From assembly GCA_947589175.1 (NCBI GenBank), contig CANPZR010000132.1, positions 1-7,034 of the forward strand: a stretch of DNA of 7,034 nucleotides, in the 5' to 3' direction. The number at the start of each line of letters is the position of its first letter. Positions within the stretch are counted from its first letter, which is position 1. A model generated the notes under the pieces. The model had not been told where the DNA came from. It worked only from the letters and a program-made list of their open reading frames with translations, and made no database searches. Below are positions 1 to 6,766 of the stretch, piece after piece. This DNA is from an uncultured Lachnospiraceae bacterium (GTDB taxonomy: Bacteria > Bacillota > Clostridia > Lachnospirales > Lachnospiraceae). A program made the position numbers and the translations under genes.

Positions 1-684
1 CATCGCCGAGGCCTCGATCAGGTCTTCAAAGGGAAAGAGTCCGCTCTGGGTGAGAAAGCGGGAGTGGGGCATTTTCTCCACATGGAGATCGTGCCAGAAG
101 GCGGGATCGGAAAATACCAGCATATTTTCCCCGTCCAGCTCTTTCATGTACAGCCCCTTCCGCCCGGCCAGGGGGTGGCTGGCGGGAAGCAGGAAAAGAA
201 GATGCTCCACGCCGCATGTCCCGCAGTGCATCTGTTCATCCTCCAGCCGCTCCGGGAGAATCACGATCTGGTAGCTTCTATCGGCCAGTCCGTCAGTCAG
301 GACTTCCATGCTCTTGATCTCGGATACGATTCGGATCTCCGGGTAGAGATCTGTGGCCCGCCGGATCATGGACAGAAGGGGCATAGGGGCGCAGGCGCCG
401 ATGGACAGGGTGTGGCCGTTCCGGTCGTTGGTGCGGATCAGCTCGACCATGGAACGGGCCTGCTCCAGAAGCTTTTCCGCCTGTCTGGCTGCCAGAACGC
501 CGTTGTCGTTCAGCTCCAGCCTGTTTTTAGAGCGGGTAAAGAGAGAAACGCCAAAATCAGATTCCAGTTTTTGCATAGACCGCGTCAGGGTGGGCTGGGA
601 GATGCGCAGCTCGGAGGCGGCGCCGGACAGCGTGCCATTTTTGTAAAAAACTAAGAATTGCTCCAGTTCATTCAGATCGATCAT
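1..684 (-). CDS. LysR-family transcriptional regulator, N-terminal 228 codons (3' end outside window)
   Basis: Reading the minus strand from the ATG at 684-682 gives an open frame of 228 codons that runs off the left edge; LysR proteins are usually about 290-310 residues, so roughly 60-80 are missing. Residues 1-60 form the family's winged helix-turn-helix: it opens MIDLNELEQFLVFYKNGTLS, continues with AASELRISQPTLTRSMQKLE, and has the typical FGVSLFTRS segment near residue 50. A linker helix follows to about residue 90, then the start of the periplasmic-binding-protein-like effector domain (HTLSIGACAPMPLL onward). An AGGAG ribosome binding site lies at 700-696, 11 bases before the ATG. Such proteins are cytoplasmic, usually tetrameric DNA-binding activators or repressors that respond to a small ligand and often control a divergent gene. 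Here the divergent gene is ssrA, an unlikely target, so the real target and ligand are unknown. Family assignment is firm; function is not. Confidence 0.93.
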   Translation of the reverse strand, partial: MIDLNELEQFLVFYKNGTLSGAASELRISQPTLTRSMQKLESDFGVSLFTRSKNRLELNDNGVLAARQAEKLLEQARSMVELIRTNDRNGHTLSIGACAPMPLLSMIRRATDLYPEIRIVSEIKSMEVLTDGLADRSYQIVILPERLEDEQMHCGTCGVEHLLFLLPASHPLAGRKGLYMKELDGENMLVFSDPAFWHDLHVEKMPHSRFLTQSGLFPFEDLIEASAM

Positions 685-719
685 GGGGGTCTCAACTCCT
701 TGTTTCAGTATTCATTTTC

Positions 720-748
720 AGTATAGCACAGATGAGGGCATTTGTACA
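720..748 (-). promoter_or_regulatory. Predicted sigma-A promoter of the LysR gene
   Basis: On the minus strand, TGTACA (748-743, four of six matches to TTGACA) is followed after 17 bp by TATACT (725-720, five of six). The -10 box is preceded by TGC, an extended -10 motif that would compensate for the weak -35. Transcription would start near 713, giving a leader of about 30 nt before the ATG at 684. It lies back-to-back with the ssrA promoter, so a regulator bound here could affect both. Confidence 0.6.
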
Positions 749-763
749 GGAATAAATCACTGC

Positions 764-792
764 TTGACAAAATGGGGGATATTTGGTAAAGT
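764..792 (+). promoter_or_regulatory. Predicted sigma-A promoter of ssrA
   Basis: A perfect TTGACA -35 box (764-769) is followed after exactly 17 bp by TAAAGT (787-792, four of six matches to TATAAT). The expected start near 799 would leave a 5' leader of about 15 nt ahead of the mature tmRNA end at 814. Such a leader would normally be removed by RNase P, as in other bacterial tmRNAs. A strong -35 box fits the high expression expected of tmRNA. Confidence 0.75.
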
Positions 793-813
793 TATTAATA
801 AGTATGAAAGCAA

Positions 814-1169
814 GGGCTTGTACTGGTTTCGACAGGCCGGCTGAAGACGGTGAAGCTATCCGTGGACTGTGACCACGTTAAAACACAGATTTAAAATTAA
901 ACGCTGATAATAACGAATTAGCATTCGCTGCCTGAGACTCGTTCTCAGTGCGGCTGCTGCGGGGAGGAGGCCTACAGCCTGCCTGTGGTATCATCCTTTT
1001 GTAGGGAACCCGGTTTGTTAAGCTTTGCGCATTCTGGAGCATCTATGAAGCTACTGAGTCCGGAGGGTGTCCCTTCCCATCCGGATAAAGGAATATAGAA
1101 GAACGGACTATGATAGTAGAAGAACGTGGGATTCCGGTTTGGACGCGGGTTCGACTCCCGCCAGGTCCA
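814..1169 (+). ncRNA. ssrA: Transfer-messenger RNA (tmRNA, one-piece)
   Basis: tmRNA rescues ribosomes stalled on broken mRNAs: charged with alanine and bound to SmpB, it enters the A site and then serves as template for a degradation tag. The 5' end GGGCTTG (814-820) pairs over 7 bp, with G-U wobbles, with CAGGTCC (1162-1168), followed by discriminator A at 1169. The tRNA-like T arm is GCGGG-TTCGACT-CCCGC (1145-1161), and the conserved 5' block TGGTTTCGACAGG lies at 824-836. A tag reading frame starts at 903, and its stop sits in a hairpin, CTGAGA/TCTCAG (932-948), as is usual for tmRNA. The genome reads TCA at 1170-1172, so the terminal CCA is not encoded and must be added enzymatically. 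The length of about 356 nt is normal. This is the standard uninterrupted form, not a permuted two-piece one. Confidence 0.97.
903..935 (+). other. ssrA: tmRNA tag reading frame, ADNNELAFAA
   Basis: The codons GCT GAT AAT AAC GAA TTA GCA TTC GCT GCC followed by TGA encode the proteolysis tag ADNNELAFAA. The first alanine codon is the resume codon; another alanine is carried by the tmRNA itself. The ending AFAA is a typical hydrophobic ClpXP-type degron (compare the LAA endings of many tags). The resume codon was placed from the tag's family shape and the stop inside the downstream hairpin, so the frame is well supported. Confidence 0.92.
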
Positions 1170-1177
1170 TCACAGAG

Positions 1178-1223
1178 AAGGGAGATCGGCGCACTGGTTG
1201 TTCTGATCTCCCTTTTATTTTTT
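1178..1223 (+). terminator. Intrinsic terminator of ssrA
   Basis: The arm AAGGGAGATC (1178-1187) is perfectly complementary to GATCTCCCTT (1205-1214), with a 17-nt loop, and is followed by a T-rich tract, TTTTATTTTTT (1213-1223). It begins only 9 bases after the tmRNA 3' end, where a transcription stop is expected. It should insulate ssrA from the membrane protein gene downstream. Confidence 0.9.
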
Positions 1224-1278
1224 GTTTGACAGGAAATTTTTGCGCATTGCATGCATTGTATCAAAAAGAGTATAAGAC

Positions 1279-1284
1279 GGGAGG
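1279..1284 (+). promoter_or_regulatory. Ribosome binding site deciding the TTG start at 1290
   Basis: GGGAGG lies 5 nt before TTG 1290-1292. The in-frame ATG at 1251 has no purine-rich sequence ahead of it (the upstream bases are TTTTTGCGCATTGC). I therefore prefer the TTG start, which removes 13 residues from the longest frame. Confidence 0.7.
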
Positions 1285-1289
1285 TTGCA

Positions 1290-1784
1290 TTGAGGTACAA
1301 AATTAAAAAGGTAGGCATCAATAAGATATTGACGCCGTTTGCCGTGCTGCTTTTGCTGCTCTTTATCCACATGCTGCTGAATTACGACGGATTCTGCTAT
1401 TTGTGCAACAGGAGCAGTTATGAGAAGCAGACGGCCACGGTGTCGAAGGCCACCACGGACAAGTTTCTGTTAGTGATTCCCATGGTGGAGCTTCAGTACA
1501 GCAGCGGAGGGCAGACTTATACGGAGAAGAAGTATTTTGTGATTCCTCCGCTTTACGGGATGTCGGACGAGCCGGGGGCGCAGCTGCCGGTGTACGTGAA
1601 CAGCCTGGCGCCCGGGTACTCATTGTTTCGGATGAATTTTTTCCTTTGTCCGATCAATATTGTGATTCTTTTGCTGGAGGCGACATGCGTCTGTATGCTC
1701 ATTTTCCGCATACGGAAAAAAATTAAAAACAGGAAGCTGAAAAAGAAGATGAAAAAGGGAGGTGATGACCGTGAAGACGAATAG
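1290..1784 (+). CDS. Small two-helix membrane protein, DUF3592-like
   Basis: This is a 164-residue protein of unknown function, counted from the TTG at 1290 (an ATG at 1251 would give 177). Residues about 14-31 (ILTPFAVLLLLLFIHMLL) form one membrane helix and about 116-139 a second, followed by a strongly basic tail with many lysines ending in an acidic DDREDE. The loop between them (about 32-113) has the pattern of DUF3592 domains: QTATV, then a beta-rich VELQYSSGGQTYTEKKYF, then GAQLPVYVNSLAPGYSLF, resembling the family's Gly-x-x-Val-x-Val-Tyr-x-Asn-Pro segment. With the basic tail inside, the loop would face outward. Its stop overlaps the start of the penicillin-binding protein gene by 14 bp, so the two are probably co-transcribed and translationally coupled, suggesting but not proving a cell envelope role. 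The protein is real by its binding site, topology and coupling; the family match is from memory. Confidence 0.8.
   Translation: MRYKIKKVGINKILTPFAVLLLLLFIHMLLNYDGFCYLCNRSSYEKQTATVSKATTDKFLLVIPMVELQYSSGGQTYTEKKYFVIPPLYGMSDEPGAQLPVYVNSLAPGYSLFRMNFFLCPINIVILLLEATCVCMLIFRIRKKIKNRKLKKKMKKGGDDREDE
1757..1766 (+). promoter_or_regulatory. Extended Shine-Dalgarno site selecting the GTG start of the PBP gene
   Basis: GGGAGGTGAT contains GGAGGTGAT, a nine-base complement to the 3' end of bacterial 16S rRNA. It lies 4 nt from GTG 1771 counting from its last base, or 8 nt from the GGAGG core. The alternative starts GTG 1762 and ATG 1765 overlap or abut this site and so are poorly placed. The site lies within the coding sequence of the upstream gene. 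Confidence 0.75.
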
Positions 1785-4626
1785 AAGGGACTGGAAGTAC
1801 TGGGTGACGTTCCCTTTCCGGCTGATTTATCATTTTCTTTCTTTTATCATATCGTTTTCCGGCGTGATCCTCAATGTGCTCCTGATTGTTCTGTTTCTGA
1901 CCGGGATTGTGGGCGGGATCGTCTACGGCAGGGTGCTCCCCATGTATCAGGAAGCCTGCGAGCAGGCCTATGACAAGCTCTCCAATCTCAGCGAGAGCGA
2001 TTTCCACATGCTCTCCAACACGATTATTTATGATAAAAATGGAGAAAAGATCGGCGAGATCGACAGCGGCTCGTATCAGTATGTGAAAATCGATCAGATT
2101 TCCCCGTATATTCAGGATGGTTATATCGCCCAGGAGGACAAGCGTTTCATGGAGCACGGCGGGGTGAACCTGCAGTCGCTGACCCGGGCGGGTCTGGCGC
2201 TGGTGGCCCACAACGGGGAGATCACCCAGGGCGGCAGCACGATTACCCAGCAGGTAATCAAAAATAATCTGCTGACCCAGGAGCAGACTTATTCGAGAAA
2301 GCTGACAGAGGTTCTTCTGGCGCCCGCCCTGGAGAAGAAGTTCAACAAGGCGGATATCATGGAATTTTACTGCAACAGCAATTTTTACGGCAACCGCTGT
2401 TACGGCGTGGAGACGGCCAGCAAGTTCTATTTCGGCTGCTCGGCCAAGGACGTGACGCTGGCGCAGGCGGCCATGCTGTGCGGCGTCTCCAACAATCCCA
2501 ACAACTGCAATCCCATTGCCAGCATGGAGCGGGCCAAGGAAAAGCAGAAGCAGGTCCTGGACAACATGCTGGGGGAGGGCTACATCACCCAGAAGGAATA
2601 CGATAAGGCTATCAAGGAAGAAATCAAGGTAGTGGGCATCGACGACAAGTCCACCTCAGAGAATTATATGGTCAGCTATGCCATTGACTGCGCGGCCAAG
2701 CAGCTGATGGCGGACGAGGGATTTCAGTTCCAGTATCTGTTCGAGGATTCCAAGGCGCAGAATGCTTATAATAAGAAATACGCGGAGGCCTACAGCGCCA
2801 AGTCCTCGGAGATCCGCGCGGGAGGATTCAGGATCTATACATCCCTGAACCAGAAGCTGCAGAAAAAGCTGCAGAAATCCGTGTCGAGCACGCTGTCTAT
2901 TTTTACGGAAAAGGACAAAAAGACTAAAAAATACACGCTGCAGAGCGCGGCCATGTGCATCGACAACCGCACCCAGTATGTGGTGGCGGTAGTGGGCGGA
3001 AGAAGTAAAACGGATGAGTACAACCGGGCCTTTCTCTCCAAGAGGCAGCCGGGCTCCTCCATCAAGCCGCTGCTTGATTACGCGCCGGCCATCGACAACG
3101 GCGTTATCAACGGATCCAGTATTTACGTGGACAAAAAAGTATATTGGGATAATGATGATAAGAACAGCTACAGCCCCAAAAACGCGGGGGGCGGATACAG
3201 AGGTTCCATGACGATCCGGGAGGGACTGGCCAGGAGCCTCAACACCATCGCTTTCCAGGTCTACAAAAATACCGGCGCGCCCACAGCGCTTTCCTATCTG
3301 GAGAAGATGAAGTTTTCATCGCTTTCCTACGCGGACAATACGGCGCCCGCCGTGTCGTTAGGCGGCTTTACATACGGCGTCACCATCAACGACATGTGCC
3401 GGGGATACGCTACGATTGCCAACAGCGGCCAGATGAGTTCCCGCACCTGCCTGGTGCGGATCGAGCACGAGACGGAGGGAAATCTGTATACGGCGCCGGA
3501 GTTAGAGGACAGCGAGACGGAGATTTTTTCTTCGGACACGGCCTTTATTATGCAGGATATGCTGCAGGGTCCGCTGACCGAGGGGTACGGGACCGGGCGC
3601 TCCGGGTACAACAGCAGCCAGATTTACGCGGGAAAGACCGGAACGGCCAACAGCTACCGGGACGCCTGGTTCTGTGGATTCAGTACATACTACACCACGG
3701 CTGTGTGGATCGGATACGACACCCCCAGGACCCTTCCGGGCAATATGTCCGGCGGCAGCTATCCGCTGCGGATCTGGTCCAGCTTTATGAACAACATCCA
3801 CAGCAAGCTGGAGAAGCAGAATTTCAACATACCGGAGACGATTGAGCTGCGCAAGATTTCCGGGGGCAATTATACCAATTCCTCCAAGGAGATTTCCTAC
3901 AGCAGTTCTAAGTCCTACTACTCTCAGAGGCCGGGGGGATACGATTATTATTCCCAGCAGAACAACGACAAAAAGGAGCAGTGGGAAAAGGATTACAAGC
4001 TGAATCAGGCAAAAGACGCGGCAGAGAAGAAAGTCTCAGAGTTTGAGAAATATAAGATTAAAAACGCCGAAGACGCCATGAATTTTGAAAAGGCATACAA
4101 TGACGTAATGAAGGTGATCGGGGAAATTCCGGACGAATACGAGCAGACTCCGTACAAGGAGCGGGCGGCCAAGAAGTACAAGTCGCTTGAAAAGGAAGCG
4201 CTGGAGAACTGGCAGACTGCCATTGAGGAGTACAAGGAGCAGCAGCAGGAAGAAGCGGAGAAGCAGATGAAGATTGACGCGGAGGACGCGGCGAATAAGG
4301 CGGAGACGACGCTGAAGAAGAACCGGATCAAGAAGGCTCAGTGGTATATTGACGAGCTGAACAGCCGCGACTATTATACGGATGTGACAAAAGAACTGAT
4401 CCGGGACGGCAAAAAGGCGATCAAGCGGCTCAAAGGCTATACGGAATACGTCAATATGAAAGCGGATTTTGACACGGCGGTCGAGCGGGCCAGGGAGCTG
4501 CCTACGGAGCCGGAAGTTCCCGAAATTCCGGAAGGGCCGGCGGATAAAAAGCCGGTAGATCCGGATGATTATGAAGACGACACGCCGACAGCGGCGCCGA
4601 TCGTGACGCCGTCGCTCACGCCATGA
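1771..4626 (+). CDS. Class A (bifunctional, PBP1A-type) penicillin-binding protein
   Basis: This enzyme polymerises lipid II into glycan strands and cross-links their stem peptides, anchored by one N-terminal membrane helix (about residues 22-52). From the GTG at 1771 it has 951 residues. Its GT51 glycosyltransferase domain shows EDKRFMEH (catalytic E122), GGSTITQQ (154-161), RKLTE (second glutamate E180), then IMEFYCNSNFYGNRCYG and YFG. The transpeptidase domain shows all three penicillin-binding motifs: SSIK (nucleophile S429, K432), SLN (489-491) and KTGT (622-625). Both activities should therefore be intact. The catalytic part ends near residue 690. What follows is a Ser/Tyr-rich linker, a highly charged Lys/Glu/Ala-rich, probably coiled-coil region (about 731-908), and an acidic proline-rich tail to 951. 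About 260 extra residues is long for this family. The protein also has many extracytoplasmic cysteines. It overlaps the upstream membrane protein gene by 14 bp. Whether it corresponds to ponA, pbpF or another paralogue cannot be told here. Confidence 0.95.
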   Translation: MKTNRRDWKYWVTFPFRLIYHFLSFIISFSGVILNVLLIVLFLTGIVGGIVYGRVLPMYQEACEQAYDKLSNLSESDFHMLSNTIIYDKNGEKIGEIDSGSYQYVKIDQISPYIQDGYIAQEDKRFMEHGGVNLQSLTRAGLALVAHNGEITQGGSTITQQVIKNNLLTQEQTYSRKLTEVLLAPALEKKFNKADIMEFYCNSNFYGNRCYGVETASKFYFGCSAKDVTLAQAAMLCGVSNNPNNCNPIASMERAKEKQKQVLDNMLGEGYITQKEYDKAIKEEIKVVGIDDKSTSENYMVSYAIDCAAKQLMADEGFQFQYLFEDSKAQNAYNKKYAEAYSAKSSEIRAGGFRIYTSLNQKLQKKLQKSVSSTLSIFTEKDKKTKKYTLQSAAMCIDNRTQYVVAVVGGRSKTDEYNRAFLSKRQPGSSIKPLLDYAPAIDNGVINGSSIYVDKKVYWDNDDKNSYSPKNAGGGYRGSMTIREGLARSLNTIAFQVYKNTGAPTALSYLEKMKFSSLSYADNTAPAVSLGGFTYGVTINDMCRGYATIANSGQMSSRTCLVRIEHETEGNLYTAPELEDSETEIFSSDTAFIMQDMLQGPLTEGYGTGRSGYNSSQIYAGKTGTANSYRDAWFCGFSTYYTTAVWIGYDTPRTLPGNMSGGSYPLRIWSSFMNNIHSKLEKQNFNIPETIELRKISGGNYTNSSKEISYSSSKSYYSQRPGGYDYYSQQNNDKKEQWEKDYKLNQAKDAAEKKVSEFEKYKIKNAEDAMNFEKAYNDVMKVIGEIPDEYEQTPYKERAAKKYKSLEKEALENWQTAIEEYKEQQQEEAEKQMKIDAEDAANKAETTLKKNRIKKAQWYIDELNSRDYYTDVTKELIRDGKKAIKRLKGYTEYVNMKADFDTAVERARELPTEPEVPEIPEGPADKKPVDPDDYEDDTPTAAPIVTPSLTP

Positions 4627-4640
4627 CAACGCCAGGATGC

Positions 4641-4660
4641 TATGATAGTATGATAGTATG
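4641..4660 (+). repeat. Short tandem repeat, TATGATAG x 2.5
   Basis: Two exact 8-bp copies of TATGATAG (4641-4648 and 4649-4656) are followed by a partial copy, TATG. They sit 15 bp after the PBP stop codon, in the 102-bp gap before recG. The units resemble -10 boxes (TATGAT), but no -35 hexamer lies at a proper distance. The array could have arisen by slippage. Confidence 0.7.
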
Positions 4661-4663
4661 GCA

Positions 4664-4704
4664 GCGTCATGATACCATGGAAACTCCATGATATTTTATG
4701 ACGC
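4664..4704 (+). other. Hairpin between the PBP gene and recG
   Basis: The outer arms GCGTCAT (4664-4670) and ATGACGC (4698-4704) are perfect inverses. Inside them ATA (4672-4674 approx.) can pair with TAT (4692-4694 approx.), and CATGGA (4676-4681) pairs with TCCATG (4685-4690) around an AAC loop. About 16 bp can form with small internal bulges. No T-run follows, so it is not a canonical intrinsic terminator. It ends 10 bases before the recG ribosome binding site and could instead be an RNA processing or stabilising element, or act on recG expression. The function is unknown. Confidence 0.55.
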
Positions 4705-4728
4705 GGTGAGAAGAAGGAGAGACGGGAC

Positions 4729-6765
4729 ATGAGGAGAAATGATTCTGTCCGGGCGATAAAGGGCGTGGGGGAAAAGGCGGAACAATGCTTTGGCAAATTG
4801 AACATTGAAACTGTGGGAGACCTGCTGGAACACTATCCGAGAGGATATGATGAGTGGAAACCGATCCAGCAGGTTTCCTCTGTCTCTGAGGGGGAGACGG
4901 CCGCTCTGGAGGGGGTGTTCGCCTCCCGGCCGACGCTCAAAAATTTCGGCAGGCTGAAGGTGCTCTCGGCGGATCTGCAGGACGCGTCGGGGGCGATTCT
5001 GGTCACCTGGTACAATATGCCGTTTCTGAGGAGCCAGCTGAAAATGGGAATCCGCTATATTCTCCGAGGAAAGGTGGGGAAAAAGCGGGGGAGGCTCGTG
5101 GTCGAGCAGCCGAAGATTTACAAAAAAGAAGAATTTTACAGGCAGGTGGGGAAGCTGAGACCCATTTATCCGCTGACGGCGGGCCTCACCAACAACATGG
5201 TCATCAAGGCGATGGAGGCCGCCCTGAAGGAGACGGAGGGACTGAATGAGTATCTGCCGTCCCCGCTGCGGAAGAGGCAGGGACTTGTGGAGTACAAAAA
5301 GGCGCTCCGGCAGATTCATTTTCCCGCCGACAAGGAGGAGCTCAGACAGGGGAGAAAAAGGCTGGTTTTTGACGAGCTGTTTCTCTACCAGCTGGCTCTC
5401 TCTTACATCCGCAAGAGGGGAAGGGAGCCATCCTCTCATAAAATGGAGGCTCGAGAGGAGATCGGGCAGTTCGTGGAGGGGCTTCCCTTCGCGCTGACCA
5501 ACGCCCAGAAAAGGGTGTTTGGGGAGATTGAGAAAGACCTCACCGACGGATTTGTCATGAACCGTCTGGTGCAGGGAGACGTGGGGTCGGGAAAGACGGT
5601 CGTGGCGGTGATGGCTCTCTATCTGGCGGCGCTCAACGGCGGGCAGGGGGCTTTTATGGCGCCCACGGAGGTACTGGCCTCCCAGCACTACAAGAGCCTG
5701 TGCGGGATGTTCGCGGACAGGGGCGTCCGGGTGGGACTGCTCACGGGCTCCCTCACGGCAAAGCAGAAGCGGGAGGCAAAGGAAAAGATCGCGCTCGGGG
5801 TGTGGGACGTCGTGGTGGGCACCCACGCGATTTTGCAGGACAATGTGGTATTTGCCAATCTGGCGTTAGTGATTACCGACGAGCAGCACCGCTTTGGGGT
5901 GAAGCAGCGGGAGGAGCTGTTCGAAAAGGGGCGGGAGCCCCATGTGCTGGCTATGAGCGCCACGCCTATCCCTCGGACCCTGGCTCTCGTGCTGTACGGG
6001 GATATGGATCTGTCGGTGATGGACGAGCAGCCGGCGGACCGGCTGCCCATTAAGAATTGCGTGGTAAATACCGATTACCGGCCCAACGCCTATGGATTTA
6101 TGAAAAAACAGATCGACGCGGGACACCAGGTCTATATCATCTGTCCCATGGTGGAGGAGTCGGAGGAGAGCGAGTTGGAGAGCGTGTCGATTTATACGGA
6201 GCAGCTGCGGGAAATTTTTCCGCCGGAGATAAAGGTGGATTCTCTTCACGGGAAAATGCGTCCCAGGGACAAGGAGGACGTCATGGAGAGATTTTCCCGT
6301 GGGGAGACGGATATTCTTGTTTCAACCACGGTAATCGAGGTGGGAATCGACGTGCCCAACGCCACGGTGATGATGATCGAGAACGCGGAGCGATTTGGCC
6401 TGGCCCAGCTCCACCAGCTGCGGGGCCGGGTGGGACGGGGGGACGCCCAGTCCTACTGCATCCTCATGACGGGGCAGCCCTCGAAGGATTCTATGGAGAG
6501 GCTCTCGGTGCTGGCGGGCTCCAACGACGGATTTTACATCGCCAAAGAGGATCTGAAGCTGCGGGGGCAGGGGGATCTGTTCGGCGTGCGCCAGAGCGGG
6601 GAAGAGCTGTTTGCCCTGGCGGATATTTTCGAGGACGCCGAGATACTGACCCAGGCGGCGAAGGAGGCGGAGGCGTTTGCCGAGGAGGATATCCGGCTTC
6701 TCTGCTCCAAAAATAAGCGCTTGAAGGAGCGGGTCGAGCGATATCTGGGGCAGGTGACCTTGTAG
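4729..6765 (+). CDS. recG: ATP-dependent DNA helicase RecG
   Basis: RecG is a superfamily 2 DNA translocase that reverses stalled replication forks and processes Holliday junctions, R-loops and D-loops in recombination and repair. The 678-residue product matches the usual length of about 680-690. The N-terminal part (about 1-230) contains the wedge/OB-fold domain, seen as AALEGVFASRPTLKNFGRLK and ILVTWYNMPFLRSQLK. Helicase motifs follow in order: Walker A GDVGSGKT (283-290), the Walker B variant DEQH (384-387) with the RecG-typical RFGVKQR after it, SATPIPRT (410-417), STTVIEVGIDVPNAT, and QLRGRVGRG (563-571). The C-terminal segment DLKLRGQGDLFGVRQSG is also characteristic. The ATG at 4729 is preceded by AGGAG (4715-4719) at 9 nt. 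No clear promoter precedes it, so it may be read through from the PBP gene. The gene appears complete and unbroken. Confidence 0.98.
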   Translation: MRRNDSVRAIKGVGEKAEQCFGKLNIETVGDLLEHYPRGYDEWKPIQQVSSVSEGETAALEGVFASRPTLKNFGRLKVLSADLQDASGAILVTWYNMPFLRSQLKMGIRYILRGKVGKKRGRLVVEQPKIYKKEEFYRQVGKLRPIYPLTAGLTNNMVIKAMEAALKETEGLNEYLPSPLRKRQGLVEYKKALRQIHFPADKEELRQGRKRLVFDELFLYQLALSYIRKRGREPSSHKMEAREEIGQFVEGLPFALTNAQKRVFGEIEKDLTDGFVMNRLVQGDVGSGKTVVAVMALYLAALNGGQGAFMAPTEVLASQHYKSLCGMFADRGVRVGLLTGSLTAKQKREAKEKIALGVWDVVVGTHAILQDNVVFANLALVITDEQHRFGVKQREELFEKGREPHVLAMSATPIPRTLALVLYGDMDLSVMDEQPADRLPIKNCVVNTDYRPNAYGFMKKQIDAGHQVYIICPMVEESEESELESVSIYTEQLREIFPPEIKVDSLHGKMRPRDKEDVMERFSRGETDILVSTTVIEVGIDVPNATVMMIENAERFGLAQLHQLRGRVGRGDAQSYCILMTGQPSKDSMERLSVLAGSNDGFYIAKEDLKLRGQGDLFGVRQSGEELFALADIFEDAEILTQAAKEAEAFAEEDIRLLCSKNKRLKERVERYLGQVTL

Positions 6766-6766
6766 G

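Noticed and set aside
64..654. Plus-strand frame of 196 codons opposite the LysR gene
   Set aside because: It is the antisense shadow of a clear LysR coding sequence; its composition is rich in Gly, Gln and His and no family is recognisable.
1226..1261. Possible promoter for the small membrane protein gene starting with TTGACA at 1226
   Set aside because: The -35 box is perfect, but nothing resembling TATAAT lies 16-18 bp downstream (the bases are GCATGC). TATAAG at 1271 would place the start inside the ribosome binding site.
1043..1372. Open frames on both strands across the tmRNA 3' half (minus 1043-1372, plus 1067-1306)
   Set aside because: They lie over the tRNA-like domain of ssrA and its terminator, lack ribosome binding sites, and show no protein-like pattern.
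4640..4650. CTATGATAGTA shared between this gap and the tmRNA gene (1108-1118)
   Set aside because: An 11-base match between two places in a 7-kb window is expected by chance several times.
4696..5826. Minus-strand frame of 376 codons inside recG
   Set aside because: The opposite strand encodes RecG with all helicase motifs. The antisense product is Leu/Arg/His-rich and looks like a high-GC shadow.
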